Shown here: positions 8,801 through 16,453 of the stretch, one piece after another
How the letters are laid out: each line of letters begins with the position of its first letter
Position numbering within the stretch: position 1 is the first letter of the stretch
Assembly (NCBI GenBank): GCA_001464765.1
Contig: LNDV01000028.1
Coordinates: 186,001-250,000, forward strand
DNA: 64,000 bases
Direction of reading: 5' to 3'
From: Betaproteobacteria bacterium Ga0077526
GTDB lineage: Bacteria > Pseudomonadota > Gammaproteobacteria > Burkholderiales > Ga0077523
Position numbers and translations under genes: made by a program
The notes under the pieces: generated by a model
The model's input: the letters and a program-made list of their open reading frames with translations, nothing else
Told to the model about the DNA's origin: nothing
The model's database searches: none

Positions 8801-10550
8801 GCTGTCCGACGAATCGCTGCACCACGCGCCCGTGGCGATCCTCGCGAAGCGTCTCGCCGATGGGGCGTTGCGCCTGTTTCCTTACTCGCGGCTGTGCGTC
8901 CACGAGGTCCATTCCGGCGAGGGCGGTCCGATCGTGCTTGCCATGGCCGGCGGTCCTGCCCCCGACAGGCTGGAGCCGGCGCGCGGGCTGCTCACGGCTG
9001 CTCCGCAGGCGCTGCGCATGCTGACGCAGGATCGGATGGTCCAGGTGGCCGATGCACGCGTCGATCCGATCATGGACGGCTGTGCGCCGGCGCTCGACGA
9101 ACTGCTGATCCGTGCCGTGCTGGCCGTCCCGATCCGTGCCGAAAGCCAGGTCGAGTACGTCCTGTCGGTCGAATCGGTGTCCGTACGCCATTGGACGCGC
9201 GACGATGTCACCGTGGCGCTCGAACTGGCCGAAGCGGCCTCCTCGGTGCTCACCAGTCGCGCCGTGATCCAGCGCCGGGCGCAGGCCGAGCAGGCGCTGC
9301 GGGAGAGCGAGGCGACCCTGCGGGCCATCGTCTGGGCCTCGGAACTCGGCGCCTGGACCTGGGTGGTGGCCGACGAGACGGTGCACTACTCCACCCAGTA
9401 CCGCGCCCAGCTCGATCTCACCGAGGAGGAGTTTCCGGACCGGTTCTCGTCGTGGACCGCCCGCGTGCATCCGGACGACCTGCCGAAGGCGCTCGAGGCC
9501 ATCGACCATGCGCTCAATTCCGACGCGGATCTGCACCATGTGGAGTTCCGCATGCGTCACAAGGACGGCAGCTGGCGGCATTTCGTGTCCCGGGCCCAGG
9601 TGCAGCGGGACGGCAACGGGCGTCCTTTGCGTCTGCTCGGCGGACACATCGACGTCACGGAGTTTCGCGAGACCCAGAACAGTCTGCGGGTTCACCGCGA
9701 CGAACTGGAAGTCCTCGTGGCCGAACGCACCAAGGAACTCGTCGCCGCGAAGGTTGCCGCGGAAGAAGCCAACCGCGCGAAGTCGGAGTTCCTCGCCAAC
9801 ATGTCGCACGAATTGCGCACCCCGATGCACGCCATCCTGTCGTTCTCTCGGCTTGGCCGGGAACGCGTGCGCAGCGAACTCGGCGGCCCCGAAGCCACAA
9901 AGGCCGGGACCTACTTCGACCGCATCGCCACCAGCGGCCAGAGGTTGCTTGCGGTGGTCAACGATCTTCTCGACCTGTCCAAACTGGAGGCGGGTCGCAT
10001 GCGCTACGAGTTCGATACTCACGATCTGCGCGAAATCGCCGATGCGGCAGTGATCGAACTGTCCGCGCTCGCCCGCGACAAGGACGTCGCGCTTGAACTC
10101 GCGGGCGGCTATCTTCCCGAGCCGATCTGGTGCGATACCGTGCGGGTCGGACAGGTTGTGCGTAACCTCGTCGGTAACGCGATAAAGTTCACCCCGCCGG
10201 GCCGCAGCATCGTGCTCGCCATCGAGCGGGATCACGTCGTCGGGGCGAATGGGGAAGCGGACGAGATCGTCCGACTCATCGTGCGCGATCAGGGAGTCGG
10301 TATTCCGGAGGCCGAATTGGAATCGGTGTTCGACAAGTTCGTGCAGAGCACGGCAACGAAGAGCGGTGCGGGCGGTACGGGACTCGGGCTAGCGATCTGC
10401 CGCGAGATCGTCAGCCAGCACGGCGGCCGGATCTGGGCGGAACCCAATCCGGGCGGAGGCACCGCCATCCTGGTGGAGCTTCGCCGCACCGCGCCAGCGG
10501 TCAACGAGGCAGGGACATCCGTCGATGCCAACGAACCGCGCGTCGCCTGA
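5862..10550 (+). CDS. CHASE-PAS(6)-GAF sensor histidine kinase 1
   Basis: 1562 residues from GTG 5862; no in-frame ATG gives a better start, and TM1 follows at once. Order: TM1 about 15-36; periplasmic CHASE domain about 50-270 with hallmark LGFDGYIDPSRRAAIEQA near 162-178; TM2 about 304-328; PAS domains about 345-455, 470-583, 593-716, 720-836 and 846-963; GAF about 970-1140; a PAS_3-type domain about 1146-1276; short coiled linker; HisKA with phospho-acceptor His1316 in MSHELRTPMHAILSF; HATPase with N box NLVGNAIKFT, G1 DQGVGIP, F box FDKFVQ and G2 GGTGLGLAI. No receiver or Hpt domain, so phosphate must pass to separate regulators. CHASE domains sense small extracellular ligands; the ligand is unknown. 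Its 3' end overlaps kinase 2 by 26 bases, indicating one operon. Confidence 0.93.
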   Translation: MTRPATATREPLPEWVAAAAAALVFALGLALSLLWWQKSEADLLRRYGSRFAELADRTAKRFDERLLTHGQTLRGITAFIESSATDPSDAAWGRYVDRFNLGAHAPESDGFAFTPRVLRADKAAHEAARRADTGRDYAIWPEGDREKYFPISRIEPPKFQDRLGFDGYIDPSRRAAIEQALARPDPAVTLPYRADRTSDSPGEFAFIMYFAGKRAGTAGGPTGPDGVFVVSTRLRLQAMIDRVLGEDASQSNAMLLVPGQTRADPDAGGGTFRELRRLEHGGGGWHLALASTAAFDAGFRSDSGTATLVWGIFISALGAALTYLSLAFRGQAQLAATQARSEAERRFQELADASPLVMWRLDRNLRLRFCNRHARELFSLRDSADLTDDWYGRVVEEDRERMRAEATRFRTEPGSHYIDYRAITADGNLRSMRSHFQPLLDDEGQFAGYAGVTFDVTEERALAEQLDRRTATERAMLDSATHAILSLDASHRVTSANRGAERLFGMPAGEIEGRALADLVRESDLSAEGALAAILASGTRRSDLALEALRPGAEVLSLDASIAPIVCTVSGAVAGHVLIAHDVSARRAAEKEKSQAFAMLDAVMNAVPVSVFAKDENSRWIFVNDAWSAFAGWRREDVWNRTDVEVHGEQTGRRYVQEDRRILESGKPMTVEECYRTARGEDRWVIKTKSPVMLADGRRIIVGAHFDITERRVMEVELKRSRAFLTAIVDTIPHQVTVKDADGRWILCNAATRDWLGRSSAAILGATDADLLPADEASRRAIEHRDVMRTGETVSLERELAGPRGGLSWWHTTLSRLDLTDGGRFVVSVSMDLTAQRRAAAEVERSREFLRMILDGLPHPTYVRDSQSRWVLVNEACARAFGRTVDKMIGRKDAQIVGDRVANEIRLEDEQLRRTGQPLMTEQRLEDRDGKVYWVLKHKARITTSDGEVFVVGSAIDITEQKLARDTLERATVRLELLNALSDESLHHAPVAILAKRLADGALRLFPYSRLCVHEVHSGEGGPIVLAMAGGPAPDRLEPARGLLTAAPQALRMLTQDRMVQVADARVDPIMDGCAPALDELLIRAVLAVPIRAESQVEYVLSVESVSVRHWTRDDVTVALELAEAASSVLTSRAVIQRRAQAEQALRESEATLRAIVWASELGAWTWVVADETVHYSTQYRAQLDLTEEEFPDRFSSWTARVHPDDLPKALEAIDHALNSDADLHHVEFRMRHKDGSWRHFVSRAQVQRDGNGRPLRLLGGHIDVTEFRETQNSLRVHRDELEVLVAERTKELVAAKVAAEEANRAKSEFLANMSHELRTPMHAILSFSRLGRERVRSELGGPEATKAGTYFDRIATSGQRLLAVVNDLLDLSKLEAGRMRYEFDTHDLREIADAAVIELSALARDKDVALELAGGYLPEPIWCDTVRVGQVVRNLVGNAIKFTPPGRSIVLAIERDHVVGANGEADEIVRLIVRDQGVGIPEAELESVFDKFVQSTATKSGAGGTGLGLAICREIVSQHGGRIWAEPNPGGGTAILVELRRTAPAVNEAGTSVDANEPRVA

Positions 10551-13500
10551 CGACGGCACTTCCGTGAACACGGACGCCACCCTGTCCGGGGACGCGCGTT
10601 CGCGCGCGGTCGCGCCGGGCCGGTCCGCACTCCCCTGGTGGGTCATGCTTGTCGTCGTCGCAGTGTCGGTGGCAGTGTGGTTCTGGCTCGACTCCGGTCA
10701 GCGCGTGGAGGACGCCGCGCGCTTCGATCGTGCTGCGGGCGAAGCGGTCCATCGGATTGACACCGTCTTTCGGGAGACCGAAGCGGAAGTGCGCTCCCTG
10801 GCCGGCGTGATCGCCATGAACCCGAATCTTTCCCGCGAGGAATGGCGCGCGTTTCTCCGCAGGCAGCAGGCTCTCGGCACCCGTCCCAACCACGGAAGCG
10901 CGTTTTTCCGTCGCGTCCCCTGCGATGCGATCGCAGGCTATGGGCGGAGGATGCAGGCGGTCTATCCCGGCTACAGGGTGTGGCCTCGCGGAGATCACCC
11001 TGTGTGCTATCCGATGGAGTACTTCGGCAGCAATCTCGAATCCGCCGCTTCGGTCGCCGGCTTCGACGCCGGTTCGGATCCCGTGCGCCGCGCCGCCATG
11101 GCGAGGGCAGCCGCCCAGGGTGACGCGAGCTATACGGGTGTCGTCCGGCTGGCGGACTCCTTTTCCGGCGGCGAGCCGCCAGAACACTACGCTGGACCGG
11201 CGGTGATTCTGTTCGCCCCGATCTTCGCTCGGGGTGCTGCAGTCGGGGGCGCGCGGCTCGACCAGTCTTCGATTCTCGGCTTTGCCGCAGCGGGCCTGCG
11301 CGTCGGGCGGTTGCTCTCCGAGATCGTCGGGCGTGATGGCCTCGTTGCGATCACGCTCACCATTCCCGAGTCGCTCGACGAGCCGATACGCACCGGCCAC
11401 GCGGAGGGACCTCCGGCCCGACTGTTCGGCGCTCCCGACGGTGCCCGCTTCGTCCATCTGGAGTCGCTGCGGCGTGCCGACACCACCTGGCAGTTGCGCG
11501 TGGAACCGACGGCCGCCTTCTGGACGGGGTCCGGCCGAACGGATGCCCGGTCGGTCCTGTTCATCGGACTCATCGTCGCGGTGGCGCTCTTCGTCCTGCT
11601 GCGGCGCCTGGACGACCGCCGCGTCGAGACCCAGGCGCAATACGTCGCCGCGCTGCAGGATCGCGAGTCTCGCCATCAGGAGCGGCTCGCAGAGAGCCAG
11701 CGTCGCTACCGTATCGCGTTCGCGAGCAGCGGCATGGGGCTCTGGGAGTGGGATCCGACGACCCAGCGCCTCTATCTGAGCGCGACCTGCCTGCGGATTC
11801 TGGAGATCGACCCCTCCCGGTTCGACATCACGCCGGACGGGCTCGACGAAGGCGGCTTCGTCGGGGCGGATGCGGTGGAGGACGTCAACGGGCGCGTCCA
11901 CCCGGAGGACTGCGCCGCTCGCGCGGAAGCCATCCGCAGCCTGCTTCGGGAACAGCGGCCTCTGGAACTCACATACCGGATCCGTGGCCGGGACGGCCTC
12001 TACCGGCATATCCGCGCCTACGGAAACTCCCTCTTCGGAGAAGACGGCCAGCCGGCGAAGTGTTTCGGCACGCTGATGGACATCACCGAGACGCACGCGC
12101 TGCAACAGGCGGTGGAAAGTGGCCGCCGACTGCTCGATGCCGTGCTGAACGCGCTCCCCTACCCCGTGCTGGCCAAGGATGCCGCCGGCCGTTACGTGGC
12201 GGCGAACGACCCGGCCTGCCGGGCGCTGGGGCAACCGCGAGAAGGGATCCTGGGACGGGGCGACGGCGATTTCTTCTCGCCCGCGCAGGTGGAGGTTCAT
12301 CGCGCCGAGGACGCCCGTGCGATGCAGAACGGCGGCGTGATCCAGGTCGACGAGCCCTTTGTCCTGGCCGACGGGACGACCCGCTGGTTCAGCAAGACCA
12401 AGGTCGCCCTCTCGATGCCCGGGCAGGCCCCGATCGTCGTCACGGCGCTGGTGGACATCACCGACCGCCGGGATGCTTTTCAGACGGCGCAGCGTGCGCG
12501 GGACTTCCTCGATGCAGTGCTCCAGTCGATCCCGGTAGCCGTGTGCGTCAAGGATTCGGACAACCGGTTCGTTCTCGCGAGCGAGGAGATGCTCCGGTTC
12601 CACGGGCTCGACCGGGACGCCCTCATCGGCAGGACGGACGCGCATGTGTTCGGCGCCGAGTCCGCCGGGCGCAACCGCGCGCAGGACGACGCCGTGCTCG
12701 CCTCTCTCGGTGAGGAGACCTACGAGGAGCCCTACGAACTGGCCGACGGACGCATCCGGTGGGTGTTCAAGAAGAAGCGGGGGTTCGAGCTGTCCGACGG
12801 GTCGCGGTTCGTGGCCGTATCGCTTCTCGACATCGAGGAGCGCAAGACGGCGGAACTCGCAGCACAGCGTGATCGCGCCTTCCTGGAGGCGGTCATCAAC
12901 GCCATCCCGAATCCCATCGTCGTGAAGGATCGCGCACTGCGCTGGGTCCATGCGAACACGGCCATCGCCCGCTGGGCCGGCGTGGATCCGGCCAGGGCAA
13001 GAGGCACGCGCGACGTGGACTGCTTCCCGGCCGTCTCCGTCGAGCGCTTGTTGCGGGAAGACCTTCATGTCTTCGAGACCGGCCAGCCGATTCGCGGCGA
13101 AGTGGTTTCCGTCGGGGCCAGCGGCGAGAGTCGCTGGTTTCAGAAGTCGAAGTCCCTCATCCGCATGCCGGACGGGGAAGACTACGTCATCGGGGTGTCC
13201 ATCGACATTCACGACCGGAAGCTTGCCGAACTGGAGTTGCGGGCGACGAGGGACCGCCTCGAGGCGATGCAGCGGGTTTCCGCCGCGGCCGTGGCGGGGC
13301 GCAGTTTCGACGAGATCCGGATGTTCACTGTGGAGGCGCTCGCCGCGCTTCTGCCGGCTTGCCGGGTGGCGTTCGTCGGGCCGTCCGAAGCCGGCGCGCA
13401 GACAGTGCTGCAGGCGGCGGGGGGCGAGGTGGGCGAACTCGTCGCAGGCACGCAAGTGGACCTCGGCACACCCGCGGATCTCCTCGCGCGTGCCGGAGAG

Positions 13501-15873
13501 GTCCTGCCGGACATGGTACCGGTCTCCAAGGTCGTGCCTGTGCAGGAACGCACTTCAGACTGGCCGGCTGCGGGCCATCGCCTGACGTTCCCTCTGGCCA
13601 CGAGTCAGGACTGGTTCGGTGCCCTGGTCGTCGAGTCGCCGGAAAGCCGTGCCTGGACGGGGGACGACAGCGGTGTGCTGCGCGAGGTCGGCGGCGCGCT
13701 CGCTGTCGCCCTCGATCACGCCCGGATGCGGGGGGAGCGGGAAGCCGCGGAACGCGCGGTCCGCTCCGGAAAGGCCTTTCTGGATGCGCTGCTCGACGCC
13801 CTCCCGCAGTCGGTGTACGTCCGCTCGAGTGACGGCCGGCTGGTCCTGGCGAACCGGCGGTATTTCGACACGATCCGGCGTCCGCGCGAGGCCGTGCTGG
13901 GGCGGACCAACATCGAGACGTTCGGGCCGCGAACGGGCGCCGTGCTCGATGCCCAGGACCGTCTCGCCTGGGGCAGTACGGAACTCCAGTACTTCGAGCA
14001 GAAGACCATCGATCCGGACATTGCCTTCGAGTGGCAGCTCAAGTCCAAATCCGCAGTGGCGATGCCGGACGGCAGCCGCTATCTCGTCTGCACGGCCTCC
14101 GACATATCGAACCGCAAACGCGCAGAACTGGAGGTGGCGCGGGGACGGGAATTCCTCGAAGTGCTGCTCAACGCGTTTCCCCAGCCGGTTTTCGTCAAGG
14201 ATCGTGAACACCGTCTGCTGCTCGCCAACGACGCAGCCTGCTTGCAACTTGGCCTGGCACGCGATGCCGTGCTCGGCAAGACCGACCGTGAATGGCTCGA
14301 TCCGCAGTACGCGGAGGCGGTTTGGGAGGAAGAAGAGCGTGTGTGGCGGACCGGGATCGGCTACACGGCCGAAAGCCACCTGCCGGTGCTCGGGCGCACA
14401 CCGACCTGGATTCTGAAGACCAAGAGTCTGGTCCAACTCGCGGATGGCACGCGTGCCATGATCGGGACGAACATCAATATCTCCGAGCGCAAGGCCGCGG
14501 AGGAGGAAGTGCTGCGGCACCGCCAGCGTCTCGAGATGCTCGATGACCTCGCGTCACTCATGCTGGCCGGCGCACCGCTCCAGACGCTTCAGGCGACGGC
14601 GGTCGTGCGCGTGTCCGCGCTGCTGCCGTCGCTGGCAGCGAGCTTCTGGGTGTTGGACTCTCGCGGTCTGATCGAAGCCGTGTGCTGCGCGAAGGACGGC
14701 GAGCTGCTGGACGTGTCCGGCTGGCGCTTCGACATGCGGAACATGCCCGGCTACCTCGGGTCCCTCAAGGCGTTCAAGGCCGTTGAGGTCACCGACGTGG
14801 TCACCGACGCGCGGACCCGCTCTCAGGCAGAGGTTCTGCAGGGCCTCGGCGTGCGCGCGCTGTTCGATGTTCCCGTCCGGGCCGGCGACAGCCGGATCGG
14901 CGTGCTGAGCCTGGCGGCGGACACGACCCATGAGTGGACGGACCACGAGCGCGAATCGGCGCGCCGTCTGGCCGAGTACCTCGCCGTCGCACATCTCAAC
15001 GCGCGCGCCGAGGAAGAGCGGGCGGTCGCCGAGGCGGCGCTGCGCCGTAACCGCGATGAACTCGAGGCCCAGGTGCTGGCCCGCACGCAGGAACTGGAGG
15101 AAGCGCGCGACGCAGCCGTCGCGGCCAATCAGGCCAAATCCGAGTTCCTGGCGAACATGTCGCACGAGCTGCGCACCCCGATGCACGCGATCCTGTCGTT
15201 TTCGCGGCTGGGCGTGGACAAGCTCGTCACCGGCAGGACGACACCCGAGAAGGCAAGCCAGTACTTCGAACGTATTCACCAGAGCGGCTCCCGCCTGCTG
15301 ACGCTGCTCAACGATCTGCTCGACCTGTCGAAGCTCGAGGCGGGGCGGATGCGCTATGACTTCGCGCGAGGCAATCTGCGGCAGATCGCCGCGGGGGTCC
15401 TGTCCGAACTGGGCGTGTTCGCCCGAGAGCGCGGTGTCGACGTCATCCTGGACGTCTCTGGCGCGCCGGTCGGGGCATGGTGCGACGGCGCGCGCATCGC
15501 CCAGGTCGTCAACAACCTGCTCGGCAACGCCATCAAGTTCACCCCTGCCGGACGTCGCGTCCATGTGGACGTGTCGGAGCGGGCGCTGATCACGGAAAGT
15601 GGTGCCCTTGCCGGGGCGATGCTCTCGGTGACCGACGAGGGAACGGGGATTCCCGAAGGCGAGTACGAGGTCGTCTTCGACAAGTTCGTCCAGAGCAGCA
15701 AGACCAAGAGCGGGGCCGGTGGCACCGGTCTCGGTCTGGCGATCTGCCGGGAGATCGTTGCTCAGCACGGCGGGCAAATCTGGGCCGAGCCTGCCCCGGG
15801 TGGCGGCGCGCGCTTCGTTCTGATACTGCCCGCCGAAAGCGGCTGCGAGATCGCGCTGCGCGACGTGGCCTGA
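10525..15873 (+). CDS. CHASE-PAS(6)-GAF(2) sensor histidine kinase 2
   Basis: 1782 residues from ATG 10525 with AGGCAGGGA upstream; the start lies inside the end of kinase 1. Order: TM1 about 36-55; CHASE about 65-285 with AGFDAGSDPVRRAAMARA near 178-195; TM2 about 340-359; PAS_3-type domain about 392-522; PAS about 530-648, 656-773 and 782-897; GAF about 907-1065; PAS about 1077-1198 and 1202-1325; GAF about 1332-1495; coiled linker; HisKA with His1547 in the same MSHELRTPMHAILSF motif as kinase 1; HATPase with NLLGNAIKFT, DEGTGIP, FDKFVQ and GGTGLGLAI. The PAS units share the pattern FLDAVL(N/Q)(A/S)(L/I)P.(P/A)V..KD and so look like internal duplications. No receiver domain. It ends 49 bases before the convergent DUF192 gene. 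Confidence 0.93.
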   Translation: MPTNRASPDDGTSVNTDATLSGDARSRAVAPGRSALPWWVMLVVVAVSVAVWFWLDSGQRVEDAARFDRAAGEAVHRIDTVFRETEAEVRSLAGVIAMNPNLSREEWRAFLRRQQALGTRPNHGSAFFRRVPCDAIAGYGRRMQAVYPGYRVWPRGDHPVCYPMEYFGSNLESAASVAGFDAGSDPVRRAAMARAAAQGDASYTGVVRLADSFSGGEPPEHYAGPAVILFAPIFARGAAVGGARLDQSSILGFAAAGLRVGRLLSEIVGRDGLVAITLTIPESLDEPIRTGHAEGPPARLFGAPDGARFVHLESLRRADTTWQLRVEPTAAFWTGSGRTDARSVLFIGLIVAVALFVLLRRLDDRRVETQAQYVAALQDRESRHQERLAESQRRYRIAFASSGMGLWEWDPTTQRLYLSATCLRILEIDPSRFDITPDGLDEGGFVGADAVEDVNGRVHPEDCAARAEAIRSLLREQRPLELTYRIRGRDGLYRHIRAYGNSLFGEDGQPAKCFGTLMDITETHALQQAVESGRRLLDAVLNALPYPVLAKDAAGRYVAANDPACRALGQPREGILGRGDGDFFSPAQVEVHRAEDARAMQNGGVIQVDEPFVLADGTTRWFSKTKVALSMPGQAPIVVTALVDITDRRDAFQTAQRARDFLDAVLQSIPVAVCVKDSDNRFVLASEEMLRFHGLDRDALIGRTDAHVFGAESAGRNRAQDDAVLASLGEETYEEPYELADGRIRWVFKKKRGFELSDGSRFVAVSLLDIEERKTAELAAQRDRAFLEAVINAIPNPIVVKDRALRWVHANTAIARWAGVDPARARGTRDVDCFPAVSVERLLREDLHVFETGQPIRGEVVSVGASGESRWFQKSKSLIRMPDGEDYVIGVSIDIHDRKLAELELRATRDRLEAMQRVSAAAVAGRSFDEIRMFTVEALAALLPACRVAFVGPSEAGAQTVLQAAGGEVGELVAGTQVDLGTPADLLARAGEVLPDMVPVSKVVPVQERTSDWPAAGHRLTFPLATSQDWFGALVVESPESRAWTGDDSGVLREVGGALAVALDHARMRGEREAAERAVRSGKAFLDALLDALPQSVYVRSSDGRLVLANRRYFDTIRRPREAVLGRTNIETFGPRTGAVLDAQDRLAWGSTELQYFEQKTIDPDIAFEWQLKSKSAVAMPDGSRYLVCTASDISNRKRAELEVARGREFLEVLLNAFPQPVFVKDREHRLLLANDAACLQLGLARDAVLGKTDREWLDPQYAEAVWEEEERVWRTGIGYTAESHLPVLGRTPTWILKTKSLVQLADGTRAMIGTNINISERKAAEEEVLRHRQRLEMLDDLASLMLAGAPLQTLQATAVVRVSALLPSLAASFWVLDSRGLIEAVCCAKDGELLDVSGWRFDMRNMPGYLGSLKAFKAVEVTDVVTDARTRSQAEVLQGLGVRALFDVPVRAGDSRIGVLSLAADTTHEWTDHERESARRLAEYLAVAHLNARAEEERAVAEAALRRNRDELEAQVLARTQELEEARDAAVAANQAKSEFLANMSHELRTPMHAILSFSRLGVDKLVTGRTTPEKASQYFERIHQSGSRLLTLLNDLLDLSKLEAGRMRYDFARGNLRQIAAGVLSELGVFARERGVDVILDVSGAPVGAWCDGARIAQVVNNLLGNAIKFTPAGRRVHVDVSERALITESGALAGAMLSVTDEGTGIPEGEYEVVFDKFVQSSKTKSGAGGTGLGLAICREIVAQHGGQIWAEPAPGGGARFVLILPAESGCEIALRDVA

Positions 15874-15910
15874 CCGGCCAGCCCAACATCGGGAAGATCC
15901 GCGCCGGTCA
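15871..15910. other. Inverted repeat between convergent genes
   Basis: TGACCGGC at 15871-15878 and GCCGGTCA at 15903-15910 form 8-bp arms around a 24-base loop, starting at the kinase 2 stop codon. No T run, so not a standard terminator; it may still separate the convergent transcripts. Confidence 0.3.
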
Positions 15911-15922
15911 TGCGGCCCTTCC

Positions 15923-16453
15923 TCAGCGGCGGCCGGTGATCTCCTTCAATCCCTCCACCCGCGCGCCCGCACCGATCTTGCGGGTGCGGAACCAGCCCAC
16001 GTTGGTTTCGATCGCGTAGAGCGCCTCGCCATCGGAGGCGTGCGCGTCCTCCGTGAGCGGCTGCATATCTTCGATGTTAAGGATTCGGCCGTCCGTCCCG
16101 ACGAACGCTACGGACAACGGGATCAGGGTGTTCTTCATCCACATGGCCTGGCGCGACGGGGCGTCGAACACGAACAGCATGCCGCTGTTCTCCCCGAGCT
16201 GACGCCGGTTCATCAGGCCGATGCGCCGGGTGTCCGGTGTGTTGGCCAGTTCCACCCGCAGAGCGTGTCCCTTGATCCGCAATGGAAAGGTGAGCAGCGG
16301 GTCGGCCTTGCCGATTCGCGGGGTGAGGACGAACATCGACATTGTCGCCGACAGGGCTAAAAACCCGCGCCGGCGGGCCGATAACGGTTCGATTCGCTCT
16401 GGAGGGGGAGTCGGGGGCCGTTGCGTCCGATCCCACTTGGAAACTTCACTCAT
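15923..16453 (-). CDS. DUF192 family secreted protein
   Basis: 176 residues from ATG 16453, chosen because CCGGAG lies about 9 bases upstream; the open frame continues to 16531. The N-terminus has RRRGFLALSATMSMFVL, a Tat/Sec-like export signal. The mature part shows the DUF192 signature: ANTPDTRRIGLMNRRQL, MLFVFDAPSRQAMWMKNTLIPLSVAF and a late YAIETNVGWF. The fold is a small beta barrel of unknown function, found as single periplasmic or secreted proteins in many proteobacteria. It sits antisense between two giant kinase genes, and its start codon shares the tetranucleotide CATG (16451-16454) with the start of kinase 3 on the other strand, leaving no intergenic promoter space. Confidence 0.88.
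   Translation of the reverse strand: MSEVSKWDRTQRPPTPPPERIEPLSARRRGFLALSATMSMFVLTPRIGKADPLLTFPLRIKGHALRVELANTPDTRRIGLMNRRQLGENSGMLFVFDAPSRQAMWMKNTLIPLSVAFVGTDGRILNIEDMQPLTEDAHASDGEALYAIETNVGWFRTRKIGAGARVEGLKEITGRR

Noticed and set aside
6834..10235. 1133-codon open frame on the minus strand opposite kinase 1
   Set aside because: High-GC shadow: it lies fully antisense to a kinase with clear domains, has no ribosome binding site, and reads as low-complexity His/Arg/Gly sequence without motifs.
5862..10550. Possibility that the kinases are hybrid kinases with C-terminal receivers
   Set aside because: Each protein ends within about 30-50 residues after the G2 box GGTGLGLAI; no receiver DD/D/K residues follow.
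10501..13455. 984-codon open frame on the minus strand opposite kinase 2
   Set aside because: Same reason; its composition mirrors the repeated PAS codons and it has no recognisable domain.
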